In this document: positions 1 through 7,381 of the stretch, one piece after another | How the letters are laid out: the number at the start of each line of letters is the position of its first letter | How positions within the stretch are numbered: the first letter of the stretch is position 1 | From: Lunasporangiospora selenospora | Taxonomy: Eukaryota; Mortierellomycota; Mortierellomycetes; Mortierellales; Mortierellaceae | Assembly: GCA_015680635.1 (NCBI GenBank) | Contig: JAABOA010000046.1 | Location: forward strand, 5,104 to 21,193 | Reading direction: 5' to 3' | Length of the DNA: 16,090 nt | Notes under the pieces: generated by a model | What the model saw: the letters and a program-made list of their open reading frames with translations, nothing else | Database searches by the model: none | What the model was told of the DNA's origin: nothing | Made by a program: the position numbers and the translations under genes

Positions 1-25
1 GGTGACAAAGAGAGATGAGGTTTAC

Positions 26-149
26 CTTTGGCGTTGAGTGCATTGCGTTGAGCTTCCAGACGGCGCAAGTTTTGAGTCTTTTCATGGATTTCACCCTCGG
101 CCTCCTCAATCTTTGCCCGGTAAAAGCTTTTGATCCCGTCGCGAACCAT
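26..149 (-). CDS. RPT6: 26S proteasome regulatory ATPase Rpt6/PSMC5, first coding exon (partial)
   Basis: Rpt6 is one of the six AAA ATPases of the 19S base ring that unfold substrates and feed them to the 20S core. This exon holds 41 codons plus one base. It starts at ATG 149-147 and ends at a donor GTAAACC (intron from 25 down), so the rest of the gene lies off the left edge. The peptide is the N-terminal coiled-coil helix of the family: DGIKSFY, then a KIEEAE helix, then the block QNLRRLEAQRNALNAK, which matches what I know of yeast and human Rpt6. The hanging base would complete a Val codon, as the family motif NAKVRLL requires. The N-terminus is about 15 residues shorter than yeast Rpt6. 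A CACAG just upstream of the ATG could be an acceptor for an earlier small exon. No ATPase motif is in view, so the assignment rests on the helix alone, but that block is distinctive among Rpt1-6. Confidence 0.88.
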
Positions 150-530
150 TACTGTGCCCTTTTTTTGGTGTTTGCCTTTTGGGATGTGGAAATTAGGCTC
201 TCTTCGTCAGGTGGCTGTAAAGTGGCCCTTTGTGTGTCTTTTTTTTTCTTTCGGGGGTTCCTTGTTGGTTGATGTTCTTTTTTGAATGGCCTTTGATGGG
301 ATGTCAATGGTTCCTGTCCTAATGCGGCGTTGATAAAAGTCTAGAGGTTGAAATAAAAACCCCAATTCATTTCGAATGCACTTACGCGTTCGGGGGAAAA
401 AAGGAATCAAGTTAAATCCGTACATAATTACATCACCGTATTACGCTGCAGGTGCAAAAGGAAGCATACGTAGCGCGCGTCGCGAGTTGCTTCCATTTAC
501 TCATGTCCTTTTTTCTTACTTTTCTGACAG
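150..530. other. RPT6 upstream region; no gene recognised
   Basis: This stretch lies between the RPT6 start (minus) and the first recognisable part of the plus-strand gene relic. It contains T- and CT-rich tracts around 238-252, one isolated ACGCGT at 384-389, and an alternating GC patch around 471-485. A plus-strand frame is open from 376 through 1164, but its part before ~530 shows no resemblance to the sister copy on the other strand. It probably includes the RPT6 promoter. I looked for the yeast PACE element GGTGGCAAA on both strands and did not find it. Just before 531 there is a pyrimidine-rich CTTACTTTTCTGACAG acceptor-like sequence. Confidence 0.4.
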
Positions 531-1461
531 AGCTTCGCTGGGTGCCCAGTTCGCATTAGCAGTTGTGAGCAAGTCCCCGAAAAAGTTTGCCCCCGTTGAC
601 AACCCCAACCTTGCCAATGCGTCGACGCATCGCCCGCAGTACTCAGTCAAGGTGCGGTATAAGCCAACACAGAAGCACGAGCCGCCACCTGTTATGCTGC
701 AACACACGCAGAGGCCATGGAATCCGCGGCCCAACAGCTCAGAAGCCCAAGCGTCTCAACCAAAGGCGCCTTCAGCACTGATCAAGACGGTCTTTTTGAG
801 TGGAAGCAAATGTTACGCGATGTGGGAGCATCCTATGGTTACACTTTATCTCGGATACCTCAAAGAAAACATCGAAGCTGTTGCGTCAGATTCTGAAGCC
901 TCGCAAATGATCCTCGATTGCGTTCAGCAAGCTGTTCGTGAGGCGTCGTCCATCAAACGGAGAGCTCAAGAGCTGATCGGATTATACATTCAAGAGATGG
1001 TGAGCAGCGCCCCAAAGACCCTGTTGCAGTTTTTAACAAAACAGACATCGAGATTCTCAACCAGCTTTGTCCACGCCTCACATCCGACAGACTGTCTAAG
1101 GAGGACGATCGCAACGACAGTGTTGAGGATGGTCAAAATGAAGGCAACAAGACAGTCTTCTTGAAATCACTCCTGACATTCCTGTGCTCGGGAAACAAGC
1201 CATTGGTGCCACGCCCAAGCCCAGGCTCAACATCAAGTCCGAGTGCTTCAGCAACAATCAATAAATCTTCAAAGTCTGGCCCGAGTACTGCAGCCAAAGT
1301 TAACAGCTTTATTCGTCGACTCCAAGACCTCGATCTCATTCCAAAATCGGACAAACAGGAAGGAGAGAGCTTAAAGAATGTCAAGGACTCTACTCCCAGC
1401 TTCCTCGTTCGTTCGGTCGCTTGGCAGCTATCTTTAGAGCTCAAACGACACTACAAGCATG
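531..1461 (+). pseudogene. Decayed gene of unknown family, copy A
   Basis: I do not recognise the family. The relic was found because its peptide pieces match those of an opposite-strand copy (1588-2402) in the same order. The pieces are ASTHRPQYSVKVRYKP and HEPPPV (about 622-690, frame 1), WKQML (about 800-816, frame 2), MWEHPMVTL, QMILDCVQQAVREASSIKR and AQELIGLYIQ (820-995, frame 1), then QRPKDPV and a long hydrophilic stretch (1002-1461, frame 3) ending in FLVRSVAWQLSLELKRHYKHG-like sequence split over 1400-1461. At least three frame changes are needed. Around 813 copy A lacks about 5 nt relative to copy B, and around 995 it has a further deletion and shift. An acceptor-like CTGACAG at 524-530 coincides with one at the equivalent place in copy B, so the ancestral intron was probably shared. 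The middle is helical with a Ser/Pro-rich linker (about 1210-1290). It is almost certainly non-functional unless unusual splicing rescues it. The frame stays open to 1586, but that part overlaps the end of copy B. Confidence 0.5.
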
Positions 1462-1587
1462 GCTGCAATGCATTGTCGGACACTAGCAGTCTCTGCCCGT
1501 GGCCCCCATGGGGATCCTCATTGCATCCTCCACTGGCCTTGGATGAAGACTTGTGCTTTGACTCCAGTTCAATCGACTGGCGTTGAT

Positions 1588-2402
1588 ATTTGGTCGTGTC
1601 ACTCTGTTGTTAAAAGCTCTCAGAGTTTGTCATTCTGGTGATGACCAATGGGTCTTTAGAACGCTGGCCACCAAAGGCTGGACGAAGGCAAAACAGCTCA
1701 AGGATGTACTTGCCGATTAAATTTATGTGCACTTCTTTTCACAGAATTAGCCTCGCGAACGGCTATGTGGATGCAGTCGATTATTTCTTGCGAGGTATCA
1801 GTGTCTTCTCAACATTCTCCCGAAGGCCGCCACATGTCAAGTGTGATTGTGGGGTGTTCCCACATCAACTCTGTTAACATTTGTCCCTGCTCCAGGTTTC
1901 CTTGGATCTGTGGTTTGACGGGTACTGGAGGCTTCTTTAGTTCGGTCTTTAGTGTGGCGGGCTTGCCAAATGGTGGCCTCTATGGTTTCAGTTTGCACTG
2001 GAGGAGGGCCATGTTGCTGAGTAGGTTCATATCGTATCTTTGCTGAGTACCGTGGGCGGAACGTAAATGCATTTCATAAGCTGACTTGGCTACAGCCACA
2101 GTGGGTCCTTGGCGCTCGAGTTTTCTAGTAAAAGAAGGCATAAAGCAAAGAAAGGGTGAGTGCCATGGCTGGCGACAAGATGTGGATCTTGACTCTACCA
2201 TCGTAAAATTTGGTTTACCTTTTTCGACGCGCATCTTGTATGCCTCTTTTTGCTGCCTGAAAAATTTCAAGCGCAACCGAAGGATATCATACGAATTACC
2301 ATCAGGGGAGACCGTCTCTTCGGCTTGATTCTGATCATGGTGGACAAACACCCTGATGGTGCCGTCGAATAACGCGAGTGTCCAATCTTTCAAGTGACCT
2401 CG
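1588..2402 (-). pseudogene. Decayed gene of unknown family, copy B (inverted relative to copy A)
   Basis: This is a second, diverged copy of the family at 531-1461, on the other strand and tail to tail with it. Matching pieces in order are AFTFRPRYSAKIRYEP (about 2070-2020), HGPPPV (about 2015-1998), GQMLTE then MWEHPTITL (about 1885-1840), IIDCIHIAVREANSVKR (about 1790-1730), LIGKYILE (about 1705-1685) and GGQRSKDP (about 1665-1640). Breaks include an in-frame TGA before the AFTF piece, a stop shortly after MWEHPTITL, a frame change near 1715 and a TAA near 1618. Upstream, a plausible first exon (about 2402-2215, with pieces VFVHHDQNQ and DGNSYDILRLRLKFF) ends at GTAAACC. It would join across an intron ending TTTTACTAG at about 2129, but the phase does not carry through cleanly. 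Where copy A is broken this copy is often open and vice versa, which is why I read both as decayed rather than as spliced genes. No known domain was recognised. Confidence 0.48.
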
Positions 2403-2525
2403 GGCAGGGCTAGGTAACTCTGAACGATAGATGACATATATACAGTGATAGGATTGATGAGAATGTAATGCGTGACCCGGATATGTTATTTCTTTGTGAA
2501 AAGGATACTTGTCATTGTTCGGCAG

Positions 2526-3145
2526 CCTCTTGATCAGTTTCTGATTTGTTTTGATACCGACGATTGTACAGAGAAAGATATCGGTGTATATGAAGTGGAT
2601 GATGACAAAGTGGATGATGCTCCTCTGGAAAAAGCAGGTAAAAGAACTTGGCGGTCTTTTTTTTTCTTTTCTTTTCTCTTTTCTTTTTTTTAATCGTCTG
2701 TGGTCCCATTTCTTCATACTTGACTCGGATAAGCCCGTTCTGAAAAAAAAAAGCCCGCAAACAAACAAATGAGGTCGAGATCTCTCCAGGGGCTGTGCTC
2801 GATGCGATATCGAAAGTCCAGCGAGAATATACATCGCTTGATGTAAAGACTAGCAAAACAAAAATCCATCTTCACAATAAAGAGAAGGAACTTTGAGAGT
2901 TGTTTGAAGGAGAAAGGGAGAGGTTATTAGCCCAAATTGAGAAGGAGCGAGAGCATTTATCGAGCACGCTGGATCGGGAAAGAGTTGAATATGAGGACCG
3001 GATCAAGAACATCCAAGCTGCAACAGAAAAAGAGAGGGTCGATCTCAAGGCAGAAGTCGAACATGCTGAGGCCAAGATGTGGGGGAGTCGATGTGAGATT
3101 GCTGTATTGAAAGAGCGCCTGGAGAGGGTATCGCAAAGCAAGTAA
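2526..3145 (+). pseudogene. Coiled-coil protein gene remnant with in-frame stop
   Basis: This plus-strand coding remnant has two exons. The first (from about 2526 to 2637) reads LDQFLICFDTDD followed by an acidic stretch. A donor at 2638 (GTAAAAG) pairs in phase with an acceptor after the A-run at 2743-2753, giving a continuous frame through 3145 (TAA). The second exon is a long charged heptad-like helix rich in E, R and K (EGERERLLAQIEKE, then RERVEYEDRIKN, then EVEHAEAKMW), so it is predicted coiled coil. One TGA at 2894-2896 interrupts it between KEL and ELFEG. A single C-to-T change in CGA (Arg) would explain it. No start codon or 5' end is certain, and no family was recognised. Exon 1 could also begin upstream of 2526. 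A shorter intact reading frame from the codon at about 2900 remains possible, but I consider it a relic. Confidence 0.4.
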
Positions 3146-3249
3146 ACTAGCGTAAAGATACGAGTTCCAGCACTCTTCCCAGCAGAACATCTCTCTTCCT
3201 CTCCCCTTCTCGTTTGTCAGATTCATTTGTATTCATAAAATCGTCATCA

Positions 3250-3612
3250 TCATTGCAACACCACGCAGGCCAATATCCAAAAGGCAGCTTTCACTCTTCC
3301 CTTGTCATCATCCACCATAACAGGCAAGCTCTTCAGAGAGTGGAACTCGTTTTTAAGCATTCCAAACGCATGCTCTATGATGACTCGAGCAACTCCGTGA
3401 TAATAGTTGAACCTGGCTTGATCTCCTGTCGGATTCCGATATCTCGAGATTATTGTTGGATTTGATGCATATGCACTGTCAGCGATCAAATAGTCCTGTT
3501 CTCGGAAAAACGTTTCCCTGTTAAGATACAGCCCCGAGGATCGATATGCCAAAGAGTCATGCATAGACCCAATGTAGCCTGTCTCGAAAAAGTTGTGTAG
3601 TCGTTGCCACTG
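3250..3612 (-). pseudogene. PIF/Harbinger-type DDE transposase fragment (DDE_Tnp_4), 5' truncated
   Basis: The C-terminal half of a DDE superfamily nuclease of the PIF/Harbinger group, which cuts and joins transposon ends. Visible in order are FFETGYIGSMHDSLAYR (about 3590-3540, the family's G-S-x-HDS block), a LNRETFFREQDYL piece, ADSAY (about 3478, carrying the second catalytic Asp region), FNYYH, and RVIIEHAFGMLK with the catalytic Glu (about 3395-3360), then SLKSLP and a terminal ACVVLQ before tandem TGA codons. The N-terminal part, including the first catalytic Asp and any HTH region, is missing: upstream of about 3612 the sequence changes to a different gene relic. The partner Myb/SANT ORF, terminal inverted repeats and target-site duplication were not seen. 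The remaining 105-codon stretch is uninterrupted, so the decay may be recent or the fragment co-opted, but a complete transposase is not encoded. Confidence 0.78.
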
Positions 3613-4193
3613 ACCACAGCCAAGGCCACAGGTTGGATGCTAGTCATGGCAAGCATGTCGACGATACGGGCCCTGCGATAGTGCTCGTATCTTCGATATT
3701 GCCGTCATCCTCTCGGACGGTAAACTGTGGGCACCATTCTCGTAGAATAAAAAGTCACTGTCGCCAGTGGCGACGATGTCATTTTCTTCACAGTCAGTCC
3801 AACAAAAGGCCGACCTAGAGTTTTTCTTCGCATTGTCGATGTGGTTTTTCATGTGCGTTTATTGGCTTTGGGGTTTTGAGGGCCTTTTCTGCGCAAACTC
3901 GAGCTTGGTGGCAGCGCTGCTCTCGCAAGGATCGAGTGCCGGCTTTTTCTGCGGCAGAATGCCCATCCACACATAGAGAACTAGTTTGTCCCTCTCGCCT
4001 AGAGTTGATGGACATTGTCAATGCCATTGCCGCAGCCGTAGCCGTAAGATACTAGTGGAAAAATGCGAACTGCAAACATCGACTCTAATTTTCGATGCAT
4101 ATGTTGATGTTTGGGAGGGGGGCATGGCGTGGGATGAACCTCAGATATTTAGCCATTGGTTCGGAGAAGGCCCCAAGGTCCCTCCACGCCCAT
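3597..4193 (-). pseudogene. XPG/FEN1-like PIN-domain nuclease pseudogene
   Basis: Pieces of an XPG-family (structure-specific, PIN-fold) nuclease appear on the minus strand in the correct order. From ATG at 4193 come MGVEGPWGLLRTNG, the classic MG[I/V]xGLWxLL start of the family. Then RVDVCSSHFSTSIL follows (about 4075-4035, first active-site Asp region), then VDGHSAAEKAGTRS with REQRCHQAR (about 3970-3915), then DIVATGDSDFLFYEN (about 3790-3745, the XPG-I acidic motif), then RRARIVDML and ALAVVSGNDY (about 3695-3597, equivalent to the family's G-x-DY after the acidic site). The frame is broken repeatedly: TAA at codon 15 where a Tyr is expected, stops near 4030 and 3820, and frame changes between each block. 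The segment between the VDG and DSD blocks looks shorter than expected. The gene stops at GNDY, exactly where the transposase remnant begins. The identity rests on remembered family motifs and their order. Confidence 0.55.
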
Positions 4194-4604
4194 GTTGGAC
4201 CAGGAGGCGATTGTGCACTCTTTCACCGAATTGAAAAAATCATTTAGTTATCCGTAAATCCACGCATAATAAAAATTAAAATAGTCTGGCAGATATATTT
4301 TCATAGGAACAGTGCACTATTTCAAAAATTCGAGCTGTGAAGAAATACAGAAAAAACTTTTAATAAGAAAAATACGGCAAATCAAAAATTTGGGTGTAGG
4401 TCTCTCTGTTGTGTGATAGAATTGATGCCAACATCGCTACACTTTCTGTGCATATGAGGCGGCACAGGGGACAGTTGCCACTCTTGTATCAGGTCCAGCA
4501 GGAGAAGCTTGATACTGAGCGGGATCAACTGACGAGGATTCAACTATTGTAGTTTTATCGATTTCACTTGGATTGGAATATGGAAATATAGAACGCGGGC
4601 CCCA
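4194..4604. other. Intergenic A/T-rich region with a 32-codon open frame
   Basis: This region lies between the nuclease relic and the 3' end of the fucosyltransferase-like gene. It is A/T-rich around 4230-4400, including an AATAAAA at about 4267, and no known element was recognised. A small plus-strand frame at 4454-4552 (ATG to TAG, 32 aa) has a hydrophilic, helix-prone C-terminal half (QVQQEKLDTERDQLTRIQ) that is reminiscent in composition of the coiled-coil relic at 2754-3145. It may be a scrap of similar origin. I do not call it a gene. Confidence 0.35.
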
Positions 4605-7082
4605 TCAAAAAACAGTTTGAACATCTCCATCTCCTCGCATAATTTCCGAGTTGAACGGCACAGGTCGATACAGCCATCCGTTACCAGCCCCTCGTCTCCC
4701 TCCCTTTCCTTGCACACCCCTTCTCTCGGGCATATCCCCAACCCGTTGGTTAATAATCGTCCCCGAAAAGACCGATGTAGGGCTGCCCAGAAAGGTCTTT
4801 GCCTTGACACAAATAAGCTGATCCAAATACCCATACCAATCTTCAAATCCCATCATATCCAAATAGCGCCTTCCAAAATAGTCGTCAACAAGATCTCCCA
4901 CAACCACCGCCCCTTGGGATTGCATGAATTTCACAGTTGCAAATTCGCGCTCGTCGGTCGCCATATAGAAATAACGTTCTTGTATCGAATCTTCAAACGG
5001 GAGATGATGTCCTTGTCCTCGGATCGCGGCTTCCCATTTCTGAAGCGCAATAATCTCGAGAGATTGTGAATTGATTCGCTTACAAGTCTCTGTCATCGGT
5101 TCCCTGCCGTTGGCAGCGTTTTCCTGCCTCTCCTTGTGCTCATCTGAAATATCTTGACGATGAAGAACGGTTTCATTGCAAAGTCGTATCGCCCAGTTAT
5201 TCAAGCTCCTAAGTTGAAAGGGCGATCCCACCCCACCCTTCGCCAACTCTCGCCCTATGCGCAATAGAGTCGATCTCGGGTCGACAGTCCCTAGCCCCAT
5301 CAGATATTGTCGATCCATTTTTTCCTTGGTCGCCAATGGATCTTCTGAGATCGGCTCCGGATTCGCATGAGCGTTAAAAGACTCGTCCTCGTCATAGTCG
5401 CCATCCGTGTGCAAATGATCGAGTAACTGCTTAGTTCCGTCGTCACGTTCGTCAGGTGGTGACTCGAGACGGCGATTCTCAAACGAGTCGCTCGGGAAAT
5501 GGCTCATCAAAAAGTCTTGTTGTCTTCGATAATGGACCGCCAGATATTCCCTTCCATTCGTGTAATCCTTCAAAAAGTTCCTCAACAGATGGTCCGCCGC
5601 GTCAAGGATCGTGTCAGAATACTTCAGACCGTCCAGAACTACTCTCTCAAACCGATTCCGTCCCTCGATATTTGAAAATACCATCATGTTGTGTGCAAAT
5701 TTGATGATCCCATTCGACAGATGCAGGACCTTGACCGACTCTAGAGGTGCCTTTGTCGAAAAATATTCGCGGAATCCAATCAGCTTCATTTCATTCTGAT
5801 CAATCTTCCATTGCACGGTGCGGTTGTAGTTTCGGCTTGGCGTCTCTGGGTAGCCGTACAAGATAGTGGTTGTCTTTTGCAGCGTCTTGTTCTTGTTGTC
5901 ATCGGGAGGATGAATCTGTTGTGCATCTTTAATATCATCCAAAGGTTCTGCTGGCTGTGGATCCGCCCTCTTGCTCAACAAAGATCCTTCTTGTGGCCAC
6001 GAGTCCACAATAATCTCTTTAGAGATTGGCTTCTTGTAGAGAAATTCATGAATATTCTCCGAGAAAAGTGTTGAATTGTCGAGATGATCAAACTGCTGCA
6101 GCAAAAGCTGGAGTCGTCCTGGGTTGTATTCATAATCCTTCCTCTGTCTGAGCCATTCCCACACAGAGATATCTTCCGTCTCGTCGGACCGAGGAGTGGA
6201 TCGCCCCGTTTGATCCTGCTCCGTTTGTTTTTGTTTCTTTTCCAACAAGTCAAGCTCACGTCGGCTTCTTCTACTGGCACGGGCGGTAGCCTTTTTAGGG
6301 GCTGATGCCTTGGGATTGTGTTTTTTGGGTTCGTGGTCCTGTCCATTGTCCTCCGTGGGGTCAGGGTCTTCATTTTTCTTCTTCTCCACATGTTCGTTCT
6401 CGGCTTGGATCATCCCCTTGAGCCATGGTTCAAACTCGACAACATTTGCCATCTGTCGCATTTGCTCTATATTGTAAATCTTTTCGATAGGCACAGGCCA
6501 TCTTTGAACTGGATTCCCTGTCAGATGAGGCTCGTACGATATCTTGGCCGATGTTCGTTGACACAAGACTTGGTTCACACATTTACGAAAGTACAGAAAG
6601 GGTGGGAGAACCAATGTTCTTTTGGTGAGGTGCGCTGCAAAGAGCGAATACTCGAGCATTGCATGGACCTCACCAATGCCATTGTCCATCATTAGGTCCA
6701 CAAGTAGATAGCGATTTTGTGAAACATCGTGCTTCCCTGAATTATCGATAAGAATCCTGCCACCATTTTCAGGTCCTAGTAGAATTTTTGTGTCGGATAG
6801 AAGTGAAGTATCCTGACCCGGAGCCGTAGACAAAGACTCGAGGATGACAGGCTCTTGTTCACCCAGCCAATAATATGTCTCGTCTCCTTGACGGGCAACA
6901 TATTCTCGGTCAAACACTGCCGCAGCCTCGCCCAGTGCCCTCCGATGGTGAAAGGTGCTATCGTCCTTGCGCAAAGGAGCTGGGAGATCATGTCTCTCGA
7001 AGGCTCTAGCTGGAGAGAGAAGCAGAAGGATATTGACAAAACAGAGAGCGACAAAGGGCCTCGAAAGAGCTAGGCTTGCCAT
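4605..7082 (-). CDS. Secreted O-fucosyltransferase-like glycosyltransferase, 825 aa
   Basis: Intact single-exon gene starting at ATG 7082. Residues 1-27 form a signal peptide (hydrophobic core VALCFVNILLLLS, then PARA), so the product enters the ER/Golgi. The body resembles the GDP-fucose protein O-fucosyltransferase fold (PF10250 type). The first block is YLLVDLMMDNGIGEVHAMLE with LTKRTLVLPP (about 125-160), the usual sugar-nucleotide-site entry. A YLAVHYRRQQDF block (about 513-524) takes the place of the family's H-x-RR motif. YMATDEREFATVKF (about 706-719) and DQLICVKAKTFLGSPTSVFSGTIINQR (754-780, in two adjoining pieces) match the C-terminal donor-binding signature. Residues about 230-305 are a highly charged, Lys/Glu/Pro-rich insertion and 370-400 and 540-590 are further low-complexity loops, which explains the large size. 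N-glycosylation sequons occur at about 336, 398, 420 and 636. The acceptor is unknown. Absence of introns contrasts with the conserved genes to its right. A TATA-like ATATATATAT lies ~190 bp upstream. Confidence 0.7.
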   Translation of the reverse strand: MASLALSRPFVALCFVNILLLLSPARAFERHDLPAPLRKDDSTFHHRRALGEAAAVFDREYVARQGDETYYWLGEQEPVILESLSTAPGQDTSLLSDTKILLGPENGGRILIDNSGKHDVSQNRYLLVDLMMDNGIGEVHAMLEYSLFAAHLTKRTLVLPPFLYFRKCVNQVLCQRTSAKISYEPHLTGNPVQRWPVPIEKIYNIEQMRQMANVVEFEPWLKGMIQAENEHVEKKKNEDPDPTEDNGQDHEPKKHNPKASAPKKATARASRRSRRELDLLEKKQKQTEQDQTGRSTPRSDETEDISVWEWLRQRKDYEYNPGRLQLLLQQFDHLDNSTLFSENIHEFLYKKPISKEIIVDSWPQEGSLLSKRADPQPAEPLDDIKDAQQIHPPDDNKNKTLQKTTTILYGYPETPSRNYNRTVQWKIDQNEMKLIGFREYFSTKAPLESVKVLHLSNGIIKFAHNMMVFSNIEGRNRFERVVLDGLKYSDTILDAADHLLRNFLKDYTNGREYLAVHYRRQQDFLMSHFPSDSFENRRLESPPDERDDGTKQLLDHLHTDGDYDEDESFNAHANPEPISEDPLATKEKMDRQYLMGLGTVDPRSTLLRIGRELAKGGVGSPFQLRSLNNWAIRLCNETVLHRQDISDEHKERQENAANGREPMTETCKRINSQSLEIIALQKWEAAIRGQGHHLPFEDSIQERYFYMATDEREFATVKFMQSQGAVVVGDLVDDYFGRRYLDMMGFEDWYGYLDQLICVKAKTFLGSPTSVFSGTIINQRVGDMPERRGVQGKGGRRGAGNGWLYRPVPFNSEIMRGDGDVQTVF

Positions 7083-7381
7083 CTGATAGGGCTGCTAACG
7101 GCCTTGAAAAAAAAAATTTAGCAAGCTTGCAAAAAAAAATAAAAAAATAAAAAAAGACATTCTTTTTTATGTTGTTGGTGATCAAATGTCATGCCTACCT
7201 GATGGTGTTTTGGAATGAGTGAATGCAATGGAAAATGAGTACATTGAAAGATGGGAATTCAGGATTGATATATATATTTTAGGACTCGAATAGGGGGCAG
7301 CTGTAAGGGGAACAGCATTTTTTTTTCTTCCTTCCTTCTCGCATGAAACCCCTCTCCTCCTCCTCCTCCTCATTCAAGCTA
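7083..7381. other. Spacer between checkpoint gene 3' end and fucosyltransferase-like promoter
   Basis: The 299-bp spacer separates two minus-strand genes. It holds A-runs at 7108-7156 near the downstream gene's start, an alternating ATATATATAT at 7268-7277 that could serve as TATA for that gene, a T-run at 7318-7326 with CTTC repeats, and a (TCC)5 microsatellite at 7355-7371 directly downstream of the upstream gene's stop. No gene is seen in it. Confidence 0.4.
7268..7277 (-). promoter_or_regulatory. TATA-like box upstream of the fucosyltransferase-like gene
   Basis: An alternating AT decamer lies 186-195 bp upstream of the ATG at 7082. Position and composition fit a fungal TATA element, but simple AT repeats are common in such spacers, so the call is tentative. 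Confidence 0.25.

Noticed and set aside
150-400. Possible PACE (Rpn4-type) element upstream of RPT6, suggested by a GGCAAACACC on the minus strand.
   Set aside because: It does not match GGTGGCAAA, and no such element was found before SEM1 or BLM10 either.
1535-1555. A possible Walker A-like GLG-KT sequence in copy A.
   Set aside because: It needs a frameshift, its spacing does not fit the P-loop pattern, and the strand is probably antisense there.
1420-1700. A plus-strand frame (hydrophobic, with stops at 1484, 1544 and 1559 each one G-to-A change from TGG) looked like a decayed membrane protein.
   Set aside because: It is the antisense of the minus-strand gene relic, whose blocks (LIGKYILE, QRSKDP) match copy A in order; the apparent Trp-to-stop pattern is coincidental.
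1980-2834. A 284-codon minus-strand open frame.
   Set aside because: Only parts fit the relic family, and conserved blocks such as YSAKIRY lie in another frame; the section above ~2520 is antisense to the coiled-coil remnant and its intron.
7355-7371. (TCC)5 repeat next to the ATRIP-like stop.
   Set aside because: An ordinary microsatellite in a 3' untranslated region with no sign of further function.
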